Of a DNA stretch of 14,107 nt, positions 1 through 6,402 are shown one piece after another; the stretch's first letter is position 1; every line of letters begins with the position of its first letter. Made by a program: the position numbers and the translations under genes. The notes beneath the pieces were generated by a model. That model ran no database searches, was not told where the DNA came from, and saw only the letters and a program-made list of their open reading frames with translations. The stretch spans positions 42,317-56,423 of the forward strand of contig NW_008705580.1 of the NCBI RefSeq assembly GCF_000186865.1. Direction: 5' to 3'. This DNA comes from Aureococcus anophagefferens (taxonomy: Eukaryota > Sar > Pelagophyceae > Pelagomonadales > Pelagomonadaceae).

Positions 1-748
1 CTCGGAGGCGCAGGCGCTGGAACACCTCGCGGGCAAGCGCCACGCCCGGGTTCGGCGCCACGCGTCGTCGGGCCTCGTCTGCCCGCGCTTCGACGCGGCG
101 CTGCGCTCCGCCGGCGTGCGGCGCATCCTCGCCATCGGCGACTGCCACGGCGGCAAGGCGCTCGGCCTCTTCTCGACGCTCGTGCGGTCCCACTTCGAGG
201 GCGGGAGTATGTACTCCTGGGTCCACGGGAAGCGGTCGCTGCCGCCCGTCGAGTCCGTGCTCGTCAAGAGCGACCGGCGCGGGCCGGGCGTCGTGGTCAT
301 CGCGTTCAGCTACGGCGAGATCGACTGCCGGTGCCACGCGCGCACCGAGGCGCTCGCGGCGCCCGACGCGCTCGCGCGAGCGTACGTCTCGCGCATCGAG
401 GCCTACGCCGCGGACGCCGCGGCCGCGCTCGGCGCGCGCGTCGTCGCCGTCGCGCTGGCCGTGCCGCCCGCGAGCGACCAGGGCCGCGACAACCCGCGCG
501 CGCCGTTCGTCGGCCACCTCGCGGCGCGCGTCGCGGCGACGCGGCGCCTCAACGCCGCGCTCGAGCGTGCGTGCCGCGATTCCACCGTCGCCTTCCCCGG
601 CGCGGACGCGTGGCGCTTCGCCGAGGACCCGGCGACGGGCGGCGGCCTCCGCGCGGACATCTCCGACGGCCACGTCCACGTCGCCGCGGCGGCCTGCGGG
701 CCCTTCCACGCCCGCTGCCGCGCGGCGATGCTCGGCGCGGTAACTTAG
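1..748 (+). CDS. U1-type zinc finger + SGNH/GDSL hydrolase-like protein (5' partial)
   Basis: The frame is open from base 2 to the TAG at 746-748, so the gene begins outside the window; 248 residues are visible. I do not accept the internal GTG at 116 as a start. Residues 1-15 (SEAQALEHLAGKRHA) look like the second half of a U1/matrin-type C2H2 finger: two His five residues apart (H8, H14) around a GKRH motif. A domain with SGNH-hydrolase character follows: block I is RRILAIGDCHGG (about 40-51), then VVVIAFSYGEIDCRCH, a strand plus GEIDCR signature seen in some SGNH-like families, and near the C terminus SDGHVHV, the likely Asp/His block. The block I nucleophile position, normally Ser in GDS, is Cys48, so activity may be altered or lost. 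Substrate unknown. The 3' end overlaps the next gene tail to tail. Domain calls come from motifs only. Confidence 0.7.
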   Translation, partial: SEAQALEHLAGKRHARVRRHASSGLVCPRFDAALRSAGVRRILAIGDCHGGKALGLFSTLVRSHFEGGSMYSWVHGKRSLPPVESVLVKSDRRGPGVVVIAFSYGEIDCRCHARTEALAAPDALARAYVSRIEAYAADAAAALGARVVAVALAVPPASDQGRDNPRAPFVGHLAARVAATRRLNAALERACRDSTVAFPGADAWRFAEDPATGGGLRADISDGHVHVAAAACGPFHARCRAAMLGAVT

Positions 749-1899
749 CTCGGATCGCGGGACCGCGCGGGCCGCGCGACCAGGACCGCGGGCGCCTTGG
801 CGTCGTCGACGGAGAGCTTGAGGCGCATGTAGAAGCGGAGCCGCGGCGGCTTCGCGAAGGGCCGCGGCGGCTCGTCGCCGTCGTCGCCGAAGGACGCCGC
901 CCGGCGGTCCGCCTCGACGTGCGCGGCCCAGACGACGAGCGCGCTCTTCGCGCCCGCGAGGTGGGCGCCGGGCGCGCACGCGGTCCCGCCGCTCGCGACG
1001 TAGCGGCCGCACGGCGACGCGCTCAGCGCGTACGCGGGCCCGTTGAAGCCGCCCTCGAGGCACGCGACGAAGGCCAGGCGCCGCCCGGAGACCTCGTAGC
1101 AGAAGATCTTCCGGTCGACGCCCCGGAGCCACGTGACGCCGTCGCCGCGTTCCAGAAAACAGCACGACCAGACGACCGACGACCCGTGGTGGAGCGTCTC
1201 CCGCTCGAGCATCGTGTCCGCGAAGGAGGGCGCGACGGGGGCGTAGGCGCCCGTCGCGGGGACCTCGTGGAAACAATAATTCCCCGCGCAGAGCCACGCG
1301 CCGTCGCGCGTCGCCGCGCACCGAAGCGCCGTCGACGACATCGTCGACGCGGGGAACGCGAAGACGCGCGTCTTTTCCATGGACGCGACGTCCAACAGGA
1401 CGAGCTCGTCGCGGAACGCGCCGTCGTCGACGCTCGCGAACGCGTAGAGCACGCGCCCGGCCGCGCCCGCGACGTAGACGCGGCCGTCCGAGTCGCCGAC
1501 GACGACCGTGTTCCCGCGCACGGCCAGCGCGGTAATGCGGCGGCAGTCGGAGAGCGCGCGCCGGCGCGCCGGCGCGTCGACGCCGTCGACGCCGCGGGCC
1601 GCGGGTCCGCGCGCGTCCATGCCGTCGACGCGGCGGCCGCGCGCCCAGCCCGGCTCGTCGCGCAGGACGACGCCGCGCCCGTAGTCGTCGACGTGGGCGA
1701 GGCAGGCGGCGCACGGCTCGTCGAAGCCCAAAATGCGCCGCCCGAGGCCCGTGGGGCCCGAGAAGGCGTCGCCGCGGCGCGCGGCCGCGCAGAGCAGGGC
1801 GACGGCGCGGTCCTCCCAGGTGAAGGTCTGCGGCGCCGGCGAGTCGCTGCCGCGCGACGCGTCGTCGTCGCTCCAGCTCCGGACGCGGCGCGAGGTCAT
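745..1899 (-). CDS. Beta-propeller (WD40-like) protein
   Basis: A 384-residue open frame from ATG at 1899 to TAA (complement of 745-747). From about residue 140 onward the sequence has the rhythm of short beta strands typical of propellers: ITALAVRGNTVVVGDSDGRVYV, then strand pairs ending in blade-like turns, and ALSASPCGRYVASGGT, close to the WD-repeat pattern where a blade starts 'S.G.y.aSGg'. I see no strict GH/WD dipeptides, so individual blades cannot be counted confidently. The first about 135 residues are Asp/Arg/Ala-rich with little predicted fold and contain a near-repeat VDGMDARG/VDGVDAPA. The C terminus (RFYMRLKLSVDD...) is basic and short. Probably a scaffold for protein interactions; no specific family recognised. 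Head-to-head with the gene starting at 1997 (97 bp between starts), tail-to-tail overlapping the gene ending at 748. Confidence 0.65.
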   Translation of the reverse strand: MTSRRVRSWSDDDASRGSDSPAPQTFTWEDRAVALLCAAARRGDAFSGPTGLGRRILGFDEPCAACLAHVDDYGRGVVLRDEPGWARGRRVDGMDARGPAARGVDGVDAPARRRALSDCRRITALAVRGNTVVVGDSDGRVYVAGAAGRVLYAFASVDDGAFRDELVLLDVASMEKTRVFAFPASTMSSTALRCAATRDGAWLCAGNYCFHEVPATGAYAPVAPSFADTMLERETLHHGSSVVWSCCFLERGDGVTWLRGVDRKIFCYEVSGRRLAFVACLEGGFNGPAYALSASPCGRYVASGGTACAPGAHLAGAKSALVVWAAHVEADRRAASFGDDGDEPPRPFAKPPRLRFYMRLKLSVDDAKAPAVLVARPARSRDPS

Positions 1900-1996
1900 A
1901 CTGTCCGTCGTGCGTCACGGCTCGATGTCGCGCCTGTGACGCCCCATCTTGCGCAACCGATTATTGAACTTTTTCTGCCACAAGAGTCACGAGCCC
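1900..1996. promoter_or_regulatory. Divergent intergenic region, presumed bidirectional promoter
   Basis: These 97 bp separate the start codons of two genes pointing away from each other, so they must hold both 5' leaders and core promoters. The stretch 1960-1980 is T-rich against a very GC-rich background. GCGTCAC occurs at 1912-1918 and its inverse GTGACGC at 1936-1942; GTCACG occurs again near 1987. The same GCGTCACG octamer is in the divergent promoter at 3758-3765. No clear TATA box is visible. Confidence 0.5.
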
Positions 1997-2641
1997 ATGG
2001 ACATGCTCTACCTGCTGTGGGCCGCAGCGCTCGCGGCCGTCGCCGCTGGACACGCGCGGCAGCGCGCGCCGATGAGGATGACGCTAAACACACAACAACA
2101 CCCAACCTCGCAGCACCTCACGCGCTCGCACATGCTGCGCGCTGCGATCGCCACGACGCTTTGCCCGAGGCCTGCCGCCGCCCGCGACTGCTTCGTCGTG
2201 ACGGCGGGCGCGCGCGCGACGATCCGCGAGACGCTCGACAACTACGAGCGGTCGCAGGACCCGTCGAACCTGCGGCCCGTGGCCAAGGACTTGATGCGCC
2301 AGGGCGGCCCGCTCCGCGAGTGCTTGGACTCGGCGTCGCGGCTCGAGGCGCTGCCCGAGGCGACGCGGTTCCACGCGCGCGACGCCATGGAGTACATCGC
2401 GTCCGTCGGCGCCGGCGTCGGCGCGAGCGCTTTCGGCCGGAGACGAATACCCGCATAGGTCGTCGAGTTCGACGCCTTCGACAAGCTGACGAAGGAGTAC
2501 GAGCCCAAGGCGTCGCAGATGTACACGCCGCAGAAGCTGTCCTACTCCCTGCGCGCGTTCGAGGCCGCGGACCGCGAGCTGAACCTCTTCGCCTTCGGGC
2601 TGCGGCAGGCCGTCGGCGCCGGTAACGGCTACTACCGGTAG
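1997..2641 (+). CDS. Secreted or plastid-targeted helical protein, two exons (lumenal-protein-like)
   Basis: Start chosen at ATG 1997 (MDMLYLLWAAALAAVAAGHA), because it begins a good signal peptide; the frame runs a little further upstream without an ATG. A Ser/Thr/Gln/Arg-rich stretch follows, then a second hydrophobic Ala-rich segment ending PAAARD (about 46-64). This bipartite look is seen in plastid or thylakoid-lumen proteins of algae with secondary plastids. The mature part is helical: TIRETLDNYERSQDP..., RLEALPEATRFHARDAMEY. An in-frame TAG at 2456-2458 interrupts it, but the same frame continues with sensible sequence (VVEFDAFDKLTKEYEPKASQ) to TAG at 2639-2641, so a short intron at 2405-2458 is proposed; the joined protein is 196 residues. 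It could be an extrinsic photosystem-type four-helix protein, but I do not recognise a named family. Confidence 0.55.
2405..2458 (+). other. Probable 54-nt intron
   Basis: Begins GTCGGC and ends GAATACCCGCATAG, removing the only in-frame stop (TAG 2456-2458) and joining ...MEYIAS to VVEFDAF... in the same frame. The 3' half is visibly less GC-rich than the exons. The donor is a poor match to the usual GTRAGT, and a second GTCGGC at 2417 would give a 42-nt intron in the same frame, so the 5' boundary is uncertain. The alternative is a genuine stop giving a protein 61 residues shorter. Confidence 0.45.
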
Positions 2642-3729
2642 TCCCCCGCTTTGGGCGCCTTCACGGCGCGGGCGCGCGACGTCGGCCGCCACCGGTCGAC
2701 GACCGCGCGCGCGCCCGGGACGGCGGCCGTCTCGCGCGCGAGGTCCGCCCAGCGCGCGGGGCAGACGACGGTGCGCCGCGCGCACCGCTCGAGGTCCGCG
2801 AGGTCCCGCAGCACCCGGTCGAGCCCGCGGACGTAGAGCGCCGCGTCGACGGCCGTCAGCGCGTCGACGACGCCGAGGACGCCGCCCGCGAAATCGTCGA
2901 GCGAGTGGCGGGGCACGCCCTTGTCGTCGTGCGCGTGCTCCGCGGCCTCCGCCGAGGCGCAGTCGCAGCCGTCGGGCAGCGCCCCCTCGAGCCGGAAGCG
3001 GAGCAGGCACAGCGACTCGTGGTAGAGCTCCGTGAGGCCCACCATGTCGAAGCGGCCGAGCGTCGCCGCCGCGAGCGCCAGATCCGGGTTCGGCCCGACG
3101 CCGCGCCGCCGCACGTGGTGCACGTCGCTCCGCGACGCGCCCAGGGAATTGCGCGTCCACTCGTCGCCGCCGAGGCGGCGGCGCGCGCCGCGCGCGGCGG
3201 CGGGCGCGCCGTCGCCGCAGGTCAACGCCCGGGCCATCATGTTGCTCGGGTTGTAGCAATCCCAGTCGCCGCCGCCGTCCCAGGTCCAGGCCGCGTCCGC
3301 GAAATGGTCGAGCCAGACCGCGAAGCCGTCGCTCCCGTTGGGGAAGGGCGCGGAGCCCGGCGCGAGCCGCGCGAAGGCCTCCGTGTGCTTGCGGCCAAAG
3401 TGCGAGTAGGCGCACTCCATGTACTGCGACAGCACGTGCGCGCGCGGCGCGCGCAGGAACGTCAGCGCGTTGGACCCGTTCCGCGCGTTGCCCGGGTCGT
3501 CCCAGTAGCACTTCTCGCCGCTGTAGACGCTGTAGCCCAGATGCTTCAGCTCCTCGGCGAGCGACGAGCCCCCGGTCTTGGGCACGTGGATGAAGCGGCA
3601 CTTCGACGCCTTGCGCTTCACGCAGCCGCCCGCGCGCCACGCGTCGAGCACGCGGCCGCAGGCCTCGCGCACCTCGCCGGCGCCCGCGACGGCGACGACG
3701 ACTGCGGCGACGATGGAACTCGTGGTCAT
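2632..3729 (-). CDS. Membrane-anchored sulfotransferase family protein
   Basis: 365 residues from ATG at 3729, chosen because it gives an N-terminal hydrophobic anchor (SIVAAVVVAVAGAG, residues 5-18) as in type II Golgi sulfotransferases; the frame is open further upstream but that part lies antisense to the divergent gene. The 5'-phosphosulfate-binding loop is FIHVPKTGGSSL (residues 46-57); the 3'-phosphate-binding region is TFLRAPRAHVLSQY (90-103, R93 and S101). A third family block, RFDMVGLTELYHESLCLL (226-243), matches the 'F.fVGLtE.f..Sl.ll' segment. CYNPSNMMARALTC (158-171) is also seen in algal and animal carbohydrate sulfotransferases. It should transfer sulfate from PAPS to a polysaccharide or glycan, substrate unknown. 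The last codons sit in a 10-bp palindrome shared with the convergent gene's end. A remnant of a related gene lies at 9571-9988. Confidence 0.85.
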   Translation of the reverse strand: MTTSSIVAAVVVAVAGAGEVREACGRVLDAWRAGGCVKRKASKCRFIHVPKTGGSSLAEELKHLGYSVYSGEKCYWDDPGNARNGSNALTFLRAPRAHVLSQYMECAYSHFGRKHTEAFARLAPGSAPFPNGSDGFAVWLDHFADAAWTWDGGGDWDCYNPSNMMARALTCGDGAPAAARGARRRLGGDEWTRNSLGASRSDVHHVRRRGVGPNPDLALAAATLGRFDMVGLTELYHESLCLLRFRLEGALPDGCDCASAEAAEHAHDDKGVPRHSLDDFAGGVLGVVDALTAVDAALYVRGLDRVLRDLADLERCARRTVVCPARWADLARETAAVPGARAVVDRWRPTSRARAVKAPKAGDYR

Positions 3730-3831
3730 TCCAATGAAAAAAGGTGGGCTGCATAGCGCGTCACGATGCACCGCGGTGCAGATCAACTTGGCGAATTGCC
3801 GCAGAGAGAGCAGCATAAGACGTTCAGCCTC
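3730..3831. promoter_or_regulatory. Divergent intergenic region with 14-bp palindrome
   Basis: This 102-bp gap lies between the start codons of the sulfotransferase (-) and the Yvh1-zinc-domain gene (+). It holds a perfect 14-bp palindrome, TGCACCGCGGTGCA (3767-3780), a good shape for a dimeric DNA-binding protein, and just before it GCGTCACG (3758-3765), also present in the divergent promoter at 1912. Function is inferred from position only. Confidence 0.45.
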
Positions 3832-4680
3832 ATGTCTGCCTGCGTCCTCGCGGAGGAGTACCGCTGCAAGGCCTGCCGCGCGCCGCTCTTCGCCGCGGCG
3901 CGCGTCACCCACGGCGCGGACGACGCCTGCGCCAGCTACTTCCTCGACGAGCCCATGCGCTGGATGGGCCCGCTCCCCGCCTCCGGCCCGGGCAAGCTCG
4001 TCTGCCCCGGCTCGGGGAAGCGGCCCTGCGGCGCGAAGCTCGGCGAGTGGAGCTGGACGGGCACCAAGTGCGGCTGCGGCGAGTGGGTCGCGCCCGCGTT
4101 CCACGTGGCGAAGTCGCGCGTCGACGCGCGAAGGCGAAGGACCGCCGCGGCCGCGGGCCCGGCGGCGTCGGAGGCGCTCGGCGTGTCGCTCCAGTGGATG
4201 CGCCTGTCGCCGCCGCCGGCCGTCGTCGTCTTCGTCGCGCACGAGACCGCCGCCGCCGCGCGGCGGCAGGTCGAGCGCCTCTGGGGCGGCCGTTTCGTGA
4301 CGGACGGCGACATGGCCTGGCTCTTCGTGGACGCGTCGGCGCCGCCGGCGGTCGTCGCGGCGCTGCGCGTCGAGGTCGCGGAGCGGGGCGTCGCCGCGGA
4401 CCGCATCTTCCTCGGCGGCGCGGGCGCGGGCGCGGCCGTCGCGCGCGAGGCCGCCGGCGGCCGCGGCGCGACGTTCTTCCTCGCGCCCGCGCCGGCCCTC
4501 GCCGCGGCGGGCCTCGCGCCCGACGCCCTCGTCTGCGCCGCGACGGACGACCCGCGGCCCTTCGAAGCCGCGGCCGGCGACGGCGTCGCCCGCTTCTCGC
4601 GCCTCGAGCCGGGCGTCCTCACGCACGGCGTCGTCCGGACGTTCTGCAACTGGCTCGAGCGGCGCGCGGCCGCGGGCTAA
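3832..4680 (+). CDS. Yvh1/DUSP12-type zinc domain fused to a serine-less alpha/beta-hydrolase-like domain
   Basis: 282 residues from ATG 3832. Residues 10-98 match the C-terminal zinc-binding domain of Yvh1/DUSP12: RCKACRAPLF, H27, C33, SYFLDEPMRWM, CP (58), CGAKLGEWSW, CGCGEWVAPAFHVAKSRVD (C80, C82). In Yvh1 this domain follows a dual-specificity phosphatase and acts in 60S ribosome maturation. Here no phosphatase domain precedes it, and the divergent promoter leaves no room for one. After an Ala/Arg linker, residues 128-280 resemble the acyl-protein thioesterase/carboxylesterase alpha/beta-hydrolase fold: VVVFVAHE strand, then RIFLGGAGAGAAVA (191-204), which aligns with the nucleophile elbow 'RI.LGGFSQGGA' but has Gly198 in place of the catalytic Ser. 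Candidate Asp (D239/D240) and His (H265) remain. Likely a ribosome- or RNA-associated protein with a non-catalytic hydrolase fold. The zinc domain is firm; the second domain is inferred. Confidence 0.8.
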   Translation: MSACVLAEEYRCKACRAPLFAAARVTHGADDACASYFLDEPMRWMGPLPASGPGKLVCPGSGKRPCGAKLGEWSWTGTKCGCGEWVAPAFHVAKSRVDARRRRTAAAAGPAASEALGVSLQWMRLSPPPAVVVFVAHETAAAARRQVERLWGGRFVTDGDMAWLFVDASAPPAVVAALRVEVAERGVAADRIFLGGAGAGAAVAREAAGGRGATFFLAPAPALAAAGLAPDALVCAATDDPRPFEAAAGDGVARFSRLEPGVLTHGVVRTFCNWLERRAAAG

Positions 4681-4701
4681 TGTCCATGTGCTTACCGGAG
4701 C

Positions 4702-4715
4702 CTAGGAATTCCTAG
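4702..4715. repeat. 14-bp perfect palindrome at a convergent gene junction
   Basis: CTAGGAATTCCTAG reads the same on both strands. It lies 21 bp after the stop codon of the plus-strand gene and contains the stop codon of the minus-strand Mad3 homolog (complement of 4712-4714). It carries TAG on both strands at both ends. Function unknown. Confidence 0.8.
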
Positions 4716-5676
4716 TCGCGGATGGGCGCCGGCGGCGCCGCGGGCTCCGGCGGCGCGAGGTCGTCGTCGACGTAGAGGCTGAAGCCGAGGGGCGCCGCGG
4801 CCTTGGGCTTGGGCGCCTCGAGGGCGGCCTCGGCCCAGGGCGTCGGCCCGCGCTCGTTCTCCTTGACGCGCTCCTGGAGCGTGCCAAAGTCGGGCCAGTC
4901 GTCCGCGTCGCCGGCGTCGGCGTCGAGGCGCGACCGCGGCGCGTCGTCGACGAAGATGGCGAAGCCGCCCTGGGGCACCTGGGGCGGCGCCGGCGCCGCG
5001 CCCGCGCGCGACCCGAGGCCGCGCGCGGGCCGGGCCCGCGCCGCGCCCCCGCGGTCCGTCGCCGAGGCCCCGGCGGCCCGCCGCGGGCTCGGGCGCCGGG
5101 TTCGCCGCCGCTGCGGCCTCGCGCCGCTCCCGCCGCGCGTCCAATGCCGCGCGCTTCGCCGCGAGGACGCCCGCCGGCGCCGCGTCCTTCTGCGCGCCGC
5201 GCTCGTAGAGCTCCGCGGCGGACTTGAAGCGGCCCTGCGACTTGGAGCGCCCAGGCCGCCCAGAACGACGCGCGGGTCTCGCCGACCTTCTTCTTGTGGA
5301 TGAACTTGAAAGCATCGTCGGGCTTGGCCAGGCGGTCGACGTAGGCGAGCCAGACCGCGACGTAGCGCTCGTCGTTCTTGTACGCGGCGTCGTCCTTGAA
5401 GCGCCGCGCGCACCGCTCGCGGACCTCGAACGCGGCGAGCGCGTCCGTCGGCCGCTCCCGCTCGAGCCAGGCGACGTACGCGAGCCACGGCGCGAGCGGG
5501 TCGTCCGAGTCCGTCGCCAGCGCGGCCTCGAGCCGCGCGCGCTCGTCGTCGGCCCCGGCGGCGGGCCCGGCGACGACGCCGAACTTGCGCGCCAGGTCTT
5601 TGACGTCGCGCCCGCCCTTGCGCACCGCGACGTTCTCCTTCGACGTCTCCCATACGGGGGCGTCCATGTCAGCCAT
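4712..5676 (-). CDS. MAD3: Mad3/BubR1-type spindle checkpoint protein, split over three frames
   Basis: From ATG at 5676, frame one gives WETSKENVAVRKGGRDVK (KEN box 1, bases 5632-5640) and the MAD3/BUB1 TPR region (DPLAPWLAYVAWLER..., KNDERYVAVWLAYVDRL, FIHKKKVGETRASFWAAWAL). At about 5244 sense moves to a second frame (KSQGRFKSAAELYERGAQ), and around 5070, in low-complexity sequence, to a third, which ends at TAG 4712-4714. The third frame has GGFAIFVDD (ABBA motif, about 4944-4966), RVKENERGPTPW (KEN box 2, 4856-4864) and LGFSLYVDDD (second ABBA motif, about 4762-4786). KEN1-TPR-ABBA-KEN2-ABBA is the Cdc20/APC/C-inhibiting design of Mad3/BubR1; there is no kinase domain and no visible Bub3-binding (GLEBS) motif. 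Total span is 965 nt, two more than a multiple of three, consistent with two frame changes. Removing one base at each place would restore about 320 residues. Sequencing error, assembly loss or real decay are all possible. Confidence 0.82.
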
Positions 5677-5958
5677 TTGCTTTCTGCGCGTGTGGACAGA
5701 GCGCGCGCGAGTGACAGCGCAAGCAGGTGGCCCAACGACAACGACTCGATGGCCCACAACACTGTCGGCGCGCGTCGCGACGATGGGGGGGGTTGCTCCG
5801 GCAACGTCGGCAGTGTCGCGCGACGGCGGCGTCTAAAGTCAGGTTTTTTTGCATGCGCCGGGAGAGGTCCGGTGGCTACGCTCGCGTGATGCGAGCTCTT
5901 TCTAACTCGACGATCTCGGCACAATATCCTCGAAAAAGGACCGCCTACGTACGAATAC

Positions 5959-5972
5959 GCGCGTATACGCGC
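5959..5972. repeat. 14-bp perfect palindrome GCGCGTATACGCGC with repeated GCGTATA units
   Basis: The palindrome is exact. GCGTATA occurs at 5961-5967, inverted at 5964-5970, and again at 5985-5991, so a larger imperfect stem between 5964 and 5991 is also possible. Could be a binding site for a dimeric protein or part of a decayed element; role unknown. Confidence 0.7.
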
Positions 5973-6019
5973 CAGCCATGCGCTGCGTATAGGTGCAGAA
6001 CGGTCGCTTTTTGTGGTCG

Positions 6020-6050
6020 GGGCGACGCCCCATGACCCCTGGCGTCGCCC
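6020..6050. repeat. Hairpin: 10-bp perfect inverted repeat, 11-nt loop
   Basis: Left arm GGGCGACGCC (6020-6029), loop 6030-6040, right arm GGCGTCGCCC (6041-6050). The pairing continues outward by a G-T wobble (6019/6051) and a C-G pair (6018/6052). Intergenic, about 370 bp from the nearest start codon. No downstream T-run, and bacterial-type termination is not expected here. Confidence 0.75.
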
Positions 6051-6402
6051 TGGACGGTTGGTGAGTGCCGGAGACGCAGTTTCGGTGTCGGTCCAAAATC
6101 CACCCTACGGGCCTCGTTCGTCCACCGCGCTCCTACGGACAAATCCGGCACAGCCGATCTCGCCACCATCGATGGTGTTGGACGTGCCCCTTGGTTTCCT
6201 AGTCGACGGTACTATGAAGGTTCGATCGCGCTCAAGATCCTGACTTTCGAGTACAGCGTCGCTGCGCTAGAGGGGTCGGCCGGGGCGCCACTGCGGAGCA
6301 ACCCCCCCCCTCGCGACGCCTCTGTGCCTCTCTCGCCGACGAACGCAGGACCTGGCCGCGCGCAGCCCCGGTCCTCGCGGCATAAAGAAAGCGGAGTTAC
6401 AC

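Larger units (their letters stand above)
5677..6402. other. 726-bp region without a recognised gene
   Basis: Lies between the start of the Mad3 homolog and the end of threonine aldolase, both on the minus strand. It is less GC-rich than the genes, and its open frames are short without family signatures. The first 100-200 bp should include the Mad3 promoter. It contains an 8-G run (5785-5792), a small inverted repeat GCTCGC/GCGAGC (5880-5896), a 14-bp palindrome (5959-5972), a 10-bp-stem hairpin (6020-6050) and a 9-C run (6302-6310). A non-coding RNA or decayed mobile element is possible, but nothing recognisable was found. Confidence 0.5.

Noticed and set aside
331..2625. A 764-codon open frame on the plus strand
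   Set aside because: Composition is almost entirely Arg/Ala/Gly/Pro, as expected from reading GC-rich genes out of frame or antisense; it crosses two well-supported genes.
2084..3754. A 556-codon open frame on the minus strand over the sulfotransferase
   Set aside because: It is a shifted reading of the sulfotransferase gene, whose own frame carries PKTGGSS and the other family motifs.
3730..4626. N-terminal extension of the sulfotransferase frame
   Set aside because: The extension is antisense to the Yvh1-zinc-domain gene and lacks protein-like features; ATG 3729 gives a proper membrane anchor.
6020..6050. Hairpin as a bacterial-type terminator
   Set aside because: No T-run follows, the nearest gene ends are far away, and the gene content is eukaryotic.
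6165..6240. Possible tRNA, because of GGTTCGATC near 6217
   Set aside because: The bases around the presumed T-loop do not pair into a T-stem, and no A-box or acceptor stem fits at the right distance.
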